This document shows positions 42,908 to 51,290 of a stretch of DNA of 64,000 nt, one piece after another. The DNA lies in assembly GCA_910575105.1 (NCBI GenBank), contig CAJTDK010000008.1:1-64000 (forward strand), written 5' to 3'. Origin of the DNA: Lachnospiraceae bacterium. Lineage in GTDB: Bacteria; Bacillota; Clostridia; Lachnospirales; Lachnospiraceae. The notes beneath the pieces were generated by a model, which ran no database searches, was not told the origin of the DNA, and saw only the letters and a list, made by a program, of their open reading frames with translations. The first letter of the stretch is position 1. Every line of letters begins with the position of its first letter. Made by a program: the position numbers and the translations under genes.

Positions 42908-43810
42908 CTAACCCTTTACGGCGCCGGCCATGATTCCGCTGTCAAAATATTTCTGGAAGAACGGATACATGATCAGAAGCGGTAAACTGGAAATAATGAT
43001 GGTTGCATATTTCAAAAGCTCAGCCAGCTGCGCTCTCGCCGCCGTACTCTGCATATCCGCGATCATGCCGGATTCCGGCTGGTTCTGAATCAGGATAGAC
43101 CGGAGCACAAGCTGCAGCGGCTGCTTTGCTGAATCATTCAGGTAGATCATCGCGTCAAAATAGCTGTTCCACATGGCAACGAACTGCCACAGTACAAGAA
43201 CGGCTATGACAGGCGTACATACCGGAAGCAGGATCTTAAAGAAGAAGGTCAGCTCACTCGCCCCGTCTACGTCCGACGCCTCGCGCAGCTCCTGGGGGAT
43301 GCCTCTGTAATAGGTCCTGGCAATGGTCATATTCCATACGCTGAAGGCTCCCGGAAGGATCACTGCCCACATGCTGTCTACAAGCCCCAGATTACTTACG
43401 ACCAAATATGTCGGGATCAAACCGCCGCCGAAAAACATCGTGATCATAAAGATAACATTGAAGAAGCCCTTTCCTTTAAAGTCCGCCCTTGACAGCGGAT
43501 ACGCCGCCAGAAGCGTCACTACGACAGAAACCACCGTAAACAGTACGGAATAGACGATCGCATTTTTAAATCCGATCCATATCTGACCGTTGGTCATGAC
43601 ACGTTCATAGGCAGTCGCCGTCCATTTGCTGAAATCAAAAGTGATTCCCTTATTCTGCAAGGTGATCGGATCCATGAAGGATGCAACGATAATATAGATC
43701 ATCGGCACAATAATCGCAACTACAAATAATCCCAGCAGTATATATCCGGTAGTCAGTAATACCTTATCCTGTTTTGAGTATCTTGTAAATAAGCTTTTTT
43801 TCTTTTTCAC
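42908..43810 (-). CDS. carbohydrate ABC transporter permease (LplC/YtcP type)
   Basis: The 300-aa inner-membrane permease has six hydrophobic helices and the EAA loop EASDVDGASELTFFFKILLP (about 185-204) that contacts the ATPase. It pairs with the permease encoded 15 bp upstream. No ATPase gene is present in the locus, so a shared MsmX-type ATPase must drive it. Confidence 0.9.
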   Translation of the reverse strand: MKKKKSLFTRYSKQDKVLLTTGYILLGLFVVAIIVPMIYIIVASFMDPITLQNKGITFDFSKWTATAYERVMTNGQIWIGFKNAIVYSVLFTVVSVVVTLLAAYPLSRADFKGKGFFNVIFMITMFFGGGLIPTYLVVSNLGLVDSMWAVILPGAFSVWNMTIARTYYRGIPQELREASDVDGASELTFFFKILLPVCTPVIAVLVLWQFVAMWNSYFDAMIYLNDSAKQPLQLVLRSILIQNQPESGMIADMQSTAARAQLAELLKYATIIISSLPLLIMYPFFQKYFDSGIMAGAVKG

Positions 43811-43825
43811 TTTTTGTACACCTCC

Positions 43826-44776
43826 TTAGATTCCCTGACCGTCATTCATCTTGGCCACAATCTTATTAACGGCAATCAGAAGGATGACATTAATTACGGT
43901 GTTAAACAGGCCCACCGCTGTTGAAAAGCTGTAATCACCGTCGATCAGACCCTTTCTATATACATATGTAGCGATGATCTCAGAAGCCGGGAGATTCAGG
44001 TCCGTCTGCAGCGCATACGCCTTCTCAAAACCAATGCTCATGATATTTCCAGCCTGCAGGATGAACTGAATCACTACCATGTCCTTTATCGCCGGCCATT
44101 CTACCGTCTTAATCTGCTGCAGGATATTCGCGCCGTCCATGATGGCAGCCTCTCTTAATTCCTGGCTCGCGTTGGACAGGGAGGCCGTATACATAATTGA
44201 CGCCCAGCCTGCTCCCTGCCAGATTCCGCTGACAATATAGATGGAGCGGAAAGCCTCCGGCATGGTCATGAAATTAATATCTGTTCCCAGCAGCAGGTTC
44301 ACCGGCCCTGTCACGGAAAGGAAGATCCGCACGATACCGCAGAGTACGATCACTGATACAAAGTTTGGAAGATAAAGCACCAACTGTATCTTTTTCTTGA
44401 TCCCTGCGCTCTGGATCCGGTTCAATAGCAGCGCCAGTATGATCGGAACCGGGAATCCCCACAGCAGGCTGTATACGCTCAGCTTTAACGTGTTCACCAG
44501 ATATCTCATGAAATCCGGGGATGAAAGAAATCTTGTAAAATGCTTGGCTCCTACCCACTCGCTTCCCGACACTCCCTTAAACGGATTGTAATCCTGAAAG
44601 GCAATCAGAATACCGCTCATAGGCGCATACTTAAAAATCAATGTCAGCAGCAACGCCGGCATCAGGAAGATCAGATAGAGCTGCCAGTGCTGCCTGACAT
44701 ATACCAGTGTATTGTGAAATCCCGTATCTTTGCTTCCCTGTTTTGCATTTGCAGCAGCTTTTGAAGTTGTATTCAT
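43826..44776 (-). CDS. carbohydrate ABC transporter permease (LplB type)
   Basis: The 316-aa permease has six hydrophobic helices, the LplB-type PALLLTLIFKYAPMSGILIAFQDY region near the start (about 40-60) and the EAA loop EAAIMDGANILQQIKTVEWP. The ATG at 44776 follows AGGAGG; an upstream Met lacks a site. It is the first gene of the fructan/sucrose operon. Confidence 0.9.
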   Translation of the reverse strand: MNTTSKAAANAKQGSKDTGFHNTLVYVRQHWQLYLIFLMPALLLTLIFKYAPMSGILIAFQDYNPFKGVSGSEWVGAKHFTRFLSSPDFMRYLVNTLKLSVYSLLWGFPVPIILALLLNRIQSAGIKKKIQLVLYLPNFVSVIVLCGIVRIFLSVTGPVNLLLGTDINFMTMPEAFRSIYIVSGIWQGAGWASIMYTASLSNASQELREAAIMDGANILQQIKTVEWPAIKDMVVIQFILQAGNIMSIGFEKAYALQTDLNLPASEIIATYVYRKGLIDGDYSFSTAVGLFNTVINVILLIAVNKIVAKMNDGQGI

Positions 44777-44896
44777 AACTTCCTCCTTTCTTTCAAATCC
44801 CTCCATCTTCTGCACATGTTCACTCTCATTTCATTTTAATCTCCTTTCTCCTCACTTTTGTGCATTTGTAAAATATTAATTTTACATTTAATTGAG

Positions 44897-44906
44897 ATTT
44901 GCTTAA
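44897..44906 (-). promoter_or_regulatory. TTAAGCAAAT motif at the start of the ABC/GH32 transcript
   Basis: TTAAGCAAAT lies at about +1 of the leftward transcript. The identical 10-mer in transcription direction occurs at +14 of the divergent LacI gene (45109-45118), so it is a candidate LacI-family operator. Confidence 0.4.
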
Positions 44907-44910
44907 TATA

Positions 44911-44939
44911 TTTATATCACTTATTTTACATTTAGTCAA
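44911..44939 (-). promoter_or_regulatory. promoter of the ABC/GH32 operon
   Basis: TTGACT (44934-44939), 17 bp, TATAAA (44911-44916) on the minus strand. The leader of about 130 bp up to the first permease contains no other gene. Confidence 0.75.
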
Positions 44940-45060
44940 TATTATTTTTGCTATTTGCATAGTTTTGTTTTTACATTTTCACATATCTATACACTCTGAA
45001 CAAAAATTCAAAACACATGTCATTGCCGAAAAATTTGTGAAAATTTTTGAATTTTTACAT

Positions 45061-45089
45061 TTGACACATTTCTATTTGTGCATTATAAT
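45061..45089 (+). promoter_or_regulatory. consensus promoter of the LacI gene
   Basis: TTGACA (45061-45066), 17 bp, TATAAT (45084-45089): a perfect sigma-A promoter, which suggests strong expression unless repressed. Confidence 0.85.
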
Positions 45090-45108
45090 GTGAATAGCAC
45101 ATCATCAG

Positions 45109-45118
45109 TTAAGCAAAT
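45109..45118 (+). promoter_or_regulatory. TTAAGCAAAT motif in the LacI leader
   Basis: This 10-mer is identical to the motif at the start of the divergent operon, and similarity extends a few bases beyond it (TyTsAA). It is consistent with autoregulation by the LacI-family protein. Confidence 0.4.
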
Positions 45119-45136
45119 TTGAAAGAGGGGAAATCT

Positions 45137-46207
45137 ATGGGAACCAGAGTCACTATTCAGGATATTGCCGACGAACTCGGCATCTCCCGCAACACTGTCT
45201 CAAAAGCGATCAACAACACCGGCATACTGGCCGATGCTACCAGAGATAAAGTATTAAAAAAAGCAATGGAAATGGGATATAAGCAGTTTTCATATGTAAC
45301 GGCCGCCAAATCGGGCAGCTCTATCCTATCTATCCCTGTGCCGAAAGAAAATACGGAGATCGCCGTATTTCTTACTAATTTTGTCGGCGGCTCCCACTTT
45401 GCACTGATCATGCTGGATAAGTTCCAGAAAGAGCTTGCCGGACTGGGTTACAGTCTCACCATGCACAGAGTGCTTGCCGAAGACCAGGAAAACATGAACC
45501 TGCCCGCCTCTTTTTCCCGGGAACGGACTGCCGGCATCATCTGTGTCGAGATGTTTCATTATGAATATGACCGGATGCTCTGCGGCCTGGGACTGCCGAT
45601 CTTATTCGTAGACGCACCGGCAGTATGTCTGGACGAACCATTAGAGGCAGACATTCTGTCCATGGATAACCAATCCGGGATTCATGCATTGATAAGGGAA
45701 ATGATAAGAAGAGGGAAGACGGATATCGGATTCATCGGAGAATATATGCACTGTCAGTCTTTCTTTGAGCGGTATATGGCCTATCGGAATGCGATGTTTC
45801 TGGCGGGGCTGCCCTGCCCGGATGAACTCAGCATCCTGCAAAGCAAGGATGGAATCCGTTATCCGTCCTCAGAAGATTACCACGAATATCTGGAGGAAAG
45901 CTTCCGAAAGCTTCCGCATCTGCCGGAAGTATTCATATGCGCCAACGATTTTATCGCCCTGGACGCCCTGCAGGTATTAAAAAAATTAGGCTATTCTGTC
46001 CCAAAGGACGTATATCTGATTGGTTTTGACGACTCACCCGAATCAAGAATCATCACGCCCGCCTTCACCACCATCCATATACACAGCCAGATCATGGGAT
46101 TTTCTGCTGTAAATCTGCTGATGTCCCGTATCAACGAACCATCCTTAAATTACCGCACCGTGTATACGGAGACGACCCTGATCTACAGGGAATCTACAGA
46201 AGATTAA
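45137..46207 (+). CDS. LacI family transcriptional regulator
   Basis: The 356-aa protein has the LacI HTH with hinge (VTIQDIADELGISRNTVSKAINNTG; about 4-28) and a periplasmic-binding-like sensor domain with FICANDFIALDALQVLKKLG (about 266-285) and DVYLIGFDDSPESR (about 290-303). It probably senses fructose, sucrose or a phosphorylated product and controls the divergent ABC/GH32 operon. The ATG at 45137 is preferred over a TTG at 45119 that lies within the ribosome binding site region. Confidence 0.92.
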   Translation: MGTRVTIQDIADELGISRNTVSKAINNTGILADATRDKVLKKAMEMGYKQFSYVTAAKSGSSILSIPVPKENTEIAVFLTNFVGGSHFALIMLDKFQKELAGLGYSLTMHRVLAEDQENMNLPASFSRERTAGIICVEMFHYEYDRMLCGLGLPILFVDAPAVCLDEPLEADILSMDNQSGIHALIREMIRRGKTDIGFIGEYMHCQSFFERYMAYRNAMFLAGLPCPDELSILQSKDGIRYPSSEDYHEYLEESFRKLPHLPEVFICANDFIALDALQVLKKLGYSVPKDVYLIGFDDSPESRIITPAFTTIHIHSQIMGFSAVNLLMSRINEPSLNYRTVYTETTLIYRESTED

Positions 46208-46250
46208 GATCTCGCAGCCATTAAAAACAAACGATATCAGGAGGGATATT

Positions 46251-46898
46251 ATGCGCAGCTTATTTAATCTGGACGGACCGGTCCTGCAGTTTATCAACAA
46301 GATCACCTACAGCGTCTATCTGAACATTTTGTGGTTCATTTGCTGTATTCCTATTGTGACAGCCGGCGCGTCCACCACTGCACTTTTCTACGTTACGCTA
46401 AAGATAGTAAAAAACGAAGAAGGGAATATTACGAAAGCCTTCTTCCGCTCGTTCAGGGCTAACTTGAAACAAGGAACCAAGATATGGCTGATTCTTCTGT
46501 TTCTGGGCGCCATCCTCTGCACCGACGGTTATGTGCTTTACCATCTGAGATTTGAAAATATCTTCTGGACCCTCTGCACGGCAGTATTCTTTGTGGCGGC
46601 TGCCGCTTATGCCATCGTCCTGATGTATATCTTTCCTCTTCTTGCACGATTTGATAATACCGTTGGCGCTATGTTTAAAAATGCGTTGTTCATCGGCGTC
46701 CGTTTTCTGGTATGTACCGCAATGATGGCTGCAGTCTACTTTATGATGGTTCTTGTTGTGATCCGTGTCTTTACCCCGGCCGTCATATTTGGGGAAGGAC
46801 TGTGCGCCCTGCTCTGCTCTTACCTGCTGTCCAACATCCTGCTGCTCTGCCAGGAGAAAACCGAAGACCACAAAGACGCCGTCCCCGAAACAGAATAA
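46251..46898 (+). CDS. YesL family membrane protein (DUF624)
   Basis: The 215-aa protein has about five membrane helices and the DUF624 start FNLDGPVLQFINKITYSVYLN followed by CCIPIVTAGAST. YesL proteins are regularly encoded with LplB/LplC-type sugar transporters and LacI or AraC regulators; the molecular role is unknown. It follows lacI by 43 bp with AGGAGGG upstream. Copy B of the palindromic repeat lies at its 3' end. Confidence 0.88.
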   Translation: MRSLFNLDGPVLQFINKITYSVYLNILWFICCIPIVTAGASTTALFYVTLKIVKNEEGNITKAFFRSFRANLKQGTKIWLILLFLGAILCTDGYVLYHLRFENIFWTLCTAVFFVAAAAYAIVLMYIFPLLARFDNTVGAMFKNALFIGVRFLVCTAMMAAVYFMMVLVVIRVFTPAVIFGEGLCALLCSYLLSNILLLCQEKTEDHKDAVPETE

Positions 46899-46900
46899 TA

Positions 46901-47016
46901 CGTTGCTATTCACGGCGGCATTTCGAGTTTGGCTGCACAAAAGCCGCCCCTCACTCCTGTATCATGTTCTTACGGAATGTGCATCCAGTGCGCATTCCTG
47001 ACCCGTGAACAGTAAC
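46901..47016. repeat. dispersed palindromic repeat, full copy B (116 bp)
   Basis: The ends are imperfect inverted repeats: CGTTGCTATTCACGG and the reverse complement of CCGTGAACAGTAACG (13 of 15 match). Inside, GGAATGTGCA and TGCGCATTCC form a hairpin around a 5-nt loop. Copies A, C and D share parts of it. There is no open reading frame, so it is MITE- or REP-like. Confidence 0.8.
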
Positions 47017-47086
47017 GAATAATACACCTTCTAAAGCAGCGCGCCTGCTGGCAACGAAAGAGCTAAACTCCAGAAAGGGTATTGAT

Positions 47087-47827
47087 ATGCGACCCGAAGA
47101 ACACACTCTCTCCCCTAAGAGAAAATACCTAAAAAATCTACAAGGAAAGCAAAGACTGCAATATATCTGGGATTATTACAAACTGCCTGCCGTAATCTGC
47201 CTGATCCTCATCTACATGGCCGGCTATGCAGTACACGGGCATTTTTCCAGGAAAGAGACCTTGCTTTATGCCGGCCTTGTGAACATATCCGCCAGCGAAC
47301 AGCTCAAAGATGAGTTAAGCGACGGTTTCATCGGCCACCTGGACGCCGACATTTCCAAAAAGGAGCTGGAGTTGTATACGGGATTGTATCTTACGGATGA
47401 TCCCGGCGACCCTAACCACGAATACACTTATGCTTCCCGCATAAAGATAATCGCCGCGGTCGATGATGAACGGCTGGATGTGGTACTCATGAACAAAGAA
47501 GTGTTCGATGCATTCTCACAAAGCGGATATCTCTGCAACATGGAAGAGCTGCTTTCGGACCTGGATTACGATACGAGGCTAAATATAACGCCGTACCTTG
47601 CAGCTAATACAGTCATCCTTGAGGACAATGCCGACGACCTGCCGCCCGACAGACCGGCAGATTACAAAGCTGTGACAGAAGAGTATCCCATGGGGCTTCT
47701 GGTATCGCAGAAAGGGATTTTTAAGAAAGCCGGCTTTGACGGCGACGTGTATCTTGGCGTTGTCAAAAATTCTCCGCGGACAGATATGGCGATAGAATAT
47801 ATAAACTATCTGTATTCCGAACAATAA
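47087..47827 (+). CDS. membrane-anchored extracellular protein of unknown function, 246 aa
   Basis: A basic N-terminus (about 1-27) is followed by one membrane helix (about 33-50, LPAVICLILIYMAGYAV) and an extracellular domain with DDPGDPNHEYTYASRIKIIAAVDDERLDVVLMNKEVFDAF (seen as KIIAAVDDERLDVVLMN, about 125-141). The C-terminal domain has the flavour of a small solute-binding fold but I do not recognise the family. It follows YesL, which suggests they work together in the sugar locus. Confidence 0.7.
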   Translation: MRPEEHTLSPKRKYLKNLQGKQRLQYIWDYYKLPAVICLILIYMAGYAVHGHFSRKETLLYAGLVNISASEQLKDELSDGFIGHLDADISKKELELYTGLYLTDDPGDPNHEYTYASRIKIIAAVDDERLDVVLMNKEVFDAFSQSGYLCNMEELLSDLDYDTRLNITPYLAANTVILEDNADDLPPDRPADYKAVTEEYPMGLLVSQKGIFKKAGFDGDVYLGVVKNSPRTDMAIEYINYLYSEQ

Positions 47828-47829
47828 AT

Positions 47830-47872
47830 GGGAAGCGCCGATACATCAAAGCATTTCGTATCAGCACTTCCC
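47830..47872. terminator. stem-loop between convergent genes
   Basis: GGGAAG...GATAC pairs with GTATC...CTTCCC, with a 4x4 internal loop. There is no T-run on either side, so it is at best an unusual terminator for the two convergent genes. Confidence 0.35.
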
Positions 47873-47880
47873 CCGGCCTT

Positions 47881-48630
47881 CTACTCTGCCGCTTTTATGA
47901 TGTTGATGGCGTTGAATGCCGCCGGAAATCCGATATACGGCAGGCACTGTACCATAGCGGCGTATAACGTCTCCTTACTATTCCCGGCTTTCAGATTGCC
48001 CGCCACATGAGCCTTGATCTGCGTGTCTGCGCCCAATGAGGCCAGAACAGCCAGCATAAGCAGCTCTCTTTCCTGTACCCTAAGTACGCCGCGGGTGTAA
48101 AAATCCCCGAAGCACACTTCCGTCAAAAAGCGCGGCAGGGCTTCTCCGATGCCGTCCGGCAGACCGGCATATTTTTCTTTAATCTCGTTCCCATAAAGCG
48201 GGAACTGCACTGCAAGCCCCTTTTCATACCTTTCGCTCTCTTCTGCCATCCCCTGTGCAGAAAGCGGCAGAGATATCCCGTTGTCCTGAAACACTTCATT
48301 CACCGCACCGACTGCGTTCAATGTACGCGGAAACCCGATAAACGGCGCGCACTGATATACTGCCTCCCGGATCTTAAGCGGAGAGTTCCCCACATTTAAC
48401 GCCGCCTGCGTATGAGCCTTAAGCTGAGGCAAAGTCTGCATGGCCGTAAGGCAGACTACTGTCAGAAGCTCCCTTACCTTTTTATCCAGCATCCCTGTAT
48501 CAAACACCTCGCCGAATATGAACCTCCGCAGGATGATCATCAGCTCCGGATCATTCCCGCTCTCCATAGCAGCAGGCTCTCCGCCGAACAGCTCTGCATA
48601 TACTTCTTTGCATCTTTCTATCCGATTCAT
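47881..48630 (-). CDS. carboxymuconolactone decarboxylase family protein (two CMD domains)
   Basis: The 249-aa protein contains two CMD/AhpD-like helical domains: VRELLTVVCLTAMQTLPQLKAHTQAALNVG (about 52-80) and ERELLMLAVLASLGADTQIKAHVAGNLKAG (about 185-215). The CxxC of true AhpD peroxidases is absent, so it is not a disulfide reductase. Double-CMD proteins are common in Clostridia and mostly uncharacterised. The start at 48630 follows AGAGGAGG; a longer frame has no site. It has its own promoter. Confidence 0.85.
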   Translation of the reverse strand: MNRIERCKEVYAELFGGEPAAMESGNDPELMIILRRFIFGEVFDTGMLDKKVRELLTVVCLTAMQTLPQLKAHTQAALNVGNSPLKIREAVYQCAPFIGFPRTLNAVGAVNEVFQDNGISLPLSAQGMAEESERYEKGLAVQFPLYGNEIKEKYAGLPDGIGEALPRFLTEVCFGDFYTRGVLRVQERELLMLAVLASLGADTQIKAHVAGNLKAGNSKETLYAAMVQCLPYIGFPAAFNAINIIKAAE

Positions 48631-48748
48631 TTCATACCTCCTCTTGCCCGATCGTAATATCTGATTCCAGGCCATTATCTGCCTTCAGGCCATTTGCCCG
48701 GTCTGTGCCCTCCTTGCGGGAGCTTGCCCAGTTCAGTGATGCATCTAT

Positions 48749-48777
48749 ATTATAAGACCGATCATCTGCTGCTGCAA
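48749..48777 (-). promoter_or_regulatory. promoter of the CMD gene
   Basis: TTGCAG (48772-48777), 17 bp, TATAAT (48749-48754) on the minus strand. The leader contains a short duplicated AATGGCCTG segment. Confidence 0.65.
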
Positions 48778-48804
48778 ATGCTAAGATGCTATAAGGACTT
48801 ATGC

Positions 48805-49860
48805 CTAAAAAGCATCGGATATACCAATGATTTGCTGCCATCTTTCATCATCTTCCAAAAATCCGTACATCTCCTCATTCCGGAAGCTGCCAAGCAGCTT
48901 GTCCTTAAACTCCTCGTGGAATTCTCTTCTTAACTTTTCAAACTTCATATGCTCATATAGAGGAGCTCTGCGAAAACACCCGATATCCTCCACGCTGGCG
49001 ATCAGCTCCTCCACCACAGCAAGCGCCGTCTCTGTATCTTTCTCCAGTACCGCCAGATCCAATCGCCCTACAACCTCGTAATACCTTCCCATCTCAAAGC
49101 ATCTGGCCATCTCTTCCTGTTTTTCCACAAGCATATGGGCTTTCTTTTTATCTTTCGTCCGCACGGCAAGCTGATACATCCCGTTAAGCGCCGCACTTAT
49201 CATCTGATAACTGGCAAACAACAGCTCTTCATAAGCCTTATACGCCTCCCGGAACCGGTCCGTCTCGCCGTAGAGCTGCGCCTGCTTTCTCTTCCGCTCC
49301 GGATTCTGCACAGAAAAATATTTCAGACACTCCTCTGCCTTCTCATACTGCTTTTTCCTCATGTAAAAGCCAAATAAGGAATCGGCGGCCCTGCCGCGCA
49401 TCGTCTCATCCTTGCTCTCAAGGACACGCTCGTACAAATCCCCTATATATTCCTCATATTCTTTCGCGCAGGGCTCCTCGGAAATCTCCTGGACCATCCG
49501 CTGCGCGTCAAGGATCACCGCTATCTGCCAGGCCAGCTGCTCACAGTCGGGATACTGTTCAAGCTTCCTCTTCGCCCAGCCGAATACCTCCTCATAAGGC
49601 GCTTCTTTAAATTTTCGGTCCAGCTCATAGACGATCTCCTTTATCTCCTCCGCAGTCAGATCTTCGCGAAAAGCCAGAAGCGTATCCAATGAGACATCCA
49701 GCAGCCTGGCAATCGGGGCAAGCAGCGTAATATCGGGAAGGGAATTGCCCTTTTCCCACTTGTTCACCGCAGGAGCCGTCACACCCAGGCGGCGCGCCAT
49801 CTCCTCTTGCGTCATATCCTTTCTTTTTCTGTATGTTCTGATCACTTCTCCTATCTGCAT
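48805..49860 (-). CDS. XRE-family HTH regulator with helical-repeat C-terminal domain
   Basis: The 351-aa protein has an N-terminal HTH_3 (IGEVIRTYRKRKDMTQEEMARRLGVTAPAVNKWEKG; about 3-38) and a long helical C-terminal part with TPR-like pairs (about 75-330), as in cytoplasmic regulators that sense peptides or partner proteins. The start at 49860 follows AGGAGGA. Target genes cannot be told from sequence. Confidence 0.85.
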   Translation of the reverse strand: MQIGEVIRTYRKRKDMTQEEMARRLGVTAPAVNKWEKGNSLPDITLLAPIARLLDVSLDTLLAFREDLTAEEIKEIVYELDRKFKEAPYEEVFGWAKRKLEQYPDCEQLAWQIAVILDAQRMVQEISEEPCAKEYEEYIGDLYERVLESKDETMRGRAADSLFGFYMRKKQYEKAEECLKYFSVQNPERKRKQAQLYGETDRFREAYKAYEELLFASYQMISAALNGMYQLAVRTKDKKKAHMLVEKQEEMARCFEMGRYYEVVGRLDLAVLEKDTETALAVVEELIASVEDIGCFRRAPLYEHMKFEKLRREFHEEFKDKLLGSFRNEEMYGFLEDDERWQQIIGISDAF

Positions 49861-49934
49861 ACCAAATCCTCCTATCTGCAATGTTCTATCGGGCCGCTTT
49901 GCTTATTCAGCCTGCACGGTTTTCCTTTAGTATC

Positions 49935-49963
49935 ATCATATCAGGGAATCTTTGCGCCTGCAA
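49935..49963 (-). promoter_or_regulatory. promoter of the HTH gene
   Basis: TTGCAG (49958-49963), 17 bp, TATGAT (49935-49940) on the minus strand. Confidence 0.65.
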
Positions 49964-50041
49964 TTGAAGGCATGTTAAGTTTTACGAAAAGAAATTAACT
50001 GTAATTCAAAATATACAGACTATGCCTCATCTGACCATGCT

Positions 50042-51274
50042 TTAGCAATCCGTCTCTTTCTCCAATTCCTCAAACATCTCCCGCACCACCGGCGCATTCT
50101 TCGTCAGCCGCTTGATGCTTAAGTCCTCCGCCTTATTGTTCGCCAGCCGGAGATTATTTTCAGACGAAAGCAGCGCCTCCTTTGTCTTTTGCAGATGAGC
50201 GATCGTCTTGTCGATCTCCTCGACCGCCGTCTTGAACTTATTGCTTGCGATCCGGTAATTGCGCGCGAATCCTTCCTTAAACGCATTCATATTCTCCTCA
50301 AAATGAAGGATATCCACCTGCTGGTGCTTTGCCGCCTCAAGCTCTTTGCGGTATTGCAGGGAATTAAGCGCCGCATTCCGCAAGAGCGTGATCATCGGGA
50401 TAAAAAACTGAGGCCGGATCACGTACATTTTGTCATACTTATAGGAAACATCCACGATGCCGTTATTATAAAGCTCGTTGTCAATCTCAAGGAGCGAGAC
50501 CAGTACCGCATACTCGCATTTCTTTTCGCGCCTGTCCTTGTCAAGCTCCTTCAGGAAATCCTCATTCTTATGCTTGGTGGCCGTTTCGTCCATCTCATTT
50601 TTCATCTCAAACATAATGGAGATAAATTCGATGCCCTCCAGCGACTCCCGGAAGATAAAGTCGCCTTTACTTCCTGTCCGCGCATCATTGTCCTTCTCGA
50701 AATATGCGTTGGGAAACGCAGTCATCCGCAAAGCGTTGAACTGGTTCATACAGTGAAGCTCTAAGCTTTCGCCGATCATCTTGGTGGACTGCCTTGCCTT
50801 GAAATCCTTGTAATATTCGATCTGCTCGTCCTTAAGCTTGAGCCTGTCCTCATACTGTTTCTTTAAGGACTGTTCCTTTAACTCATTTTCCGTCTCCTTA
50901 TTGGACAGCCTGCTCTTAAGCTCGGCAATCTCTGTCGCCTTTTGTGAAAGCTCCTTTTCCTTCTCATTGACGACCTCGCTGACGGCAAGCTTTTTCTCTG
51001 TTTCATTCCCGGCAATCTGCGCTTTTAGCTGCCCGATGATCTTATCCTTCTCCGAAAGCTCTGCATCCTTTGACGACAGCGCCGTGGCAAGCTCCTCCTT
51101 TTGTTCCATCTGCGCCAGCTTCAATGCGCTCTCCTTCATCTTCGCAAAATCATCCTCGCGCTGTTTCAGCTCCTTCGCAAATTCCCTGTCCCTGACCTGC
51201 TTTACGATCTGCGCGTAACCAGATTCGTCCACCGCAAAGACTTCCCCGCAATTAGGGCATTTAATCTCCTTCAT
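50042..51274 (-). CDS. DUF2130 family protein
   Basis: The 410-aa protein opens with a zinc-ribbon-like CPNCGEVFAVDESGY, followed by a coiled coil (about 20-165) and the DUF2130 core (about 170-330) with GESLELHCMNQFNALR and GSKGDFIFRE, a PD-(D/E)XK-like arrangement with DFIFRE and FEMKNEMDE. A nuclease-like fold has been suggested for the family from such residues, but activity is not established. The ATG at 51274 begins the conserved MKEIKCPNC. It lies 16 bp after the 199-aa gene. Confidence 0.87.
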   Translation of the reverse strand: MKEIKCPNCGEVFAVDESGYAQIVKQVRDREFAKELKQREDDFAKMKESALKLAQMEQKEELATALSSKDAELSEKDKIIGQLKAQIAGNETEKKLAVSEVVNEKEKELSQKATEIAELKSRLSNKETENELKEQSLKKQYEDRLKLKDEQIEYYKDFKARQSTKMIGESLELHCMNQFNALRMTAFPNAYFEKDNDARTGSKGDFIFRESLEGIEFISIMFEMKNEMDETATKHKNEDFLKELDKDRREKKCEYAVLVSLLEIDNELYNNGIVDVSYKYDKMYVIRPQFFIPMITLLRNAALNSLQYRKELEAAKHQQVDILHFEENMNAFKEGFARNYRIASNKFKTAVEEIDKTIAHLQKTKEALLSSENNLRLANNKAEDLSIKRLTKNAPVVREMFEELEKETDC

Positions 51275-51290
51275 CGTTCTTCGTCCTTCC

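Larger units (their letters stand above)
44880..45062. promoter_or_regulatory. four direct copies of TTTTACATTT in the divergent fructan-locus control region
   Basis: Identical 10-mers start at 44880, 44924, 44969 and 45053, with spacings of 44, 45 and 84 bp, near whole helical turns. One touches the -35 of each divergent promoter (44924-44933 and 45053-45062). They may be regulator sites; the AT-rich context allows chance similarity. Confidence 0.4.

Noticed and set aside
41190-44776. Missing ATPase taken as evidence of a broken transporter
   Set aside because: CUT1 importers in Firmicutes commonly share one MsmX-type ATPase encoded elsewhere.
44880-45062. Spaced TTTTACATTT copies that could suggest a CRISPR array
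   Set aside because: The repeats are only 10 bp, unequal in spacing, AT-rich, and lie in a promoter region without cas genes.
47830-47872. Strong intrinsic terminator between convergent genes
   Set aside because: The stem has a 4x4 internal loop and no T-run on either strand, so it is listed only at low confidence.
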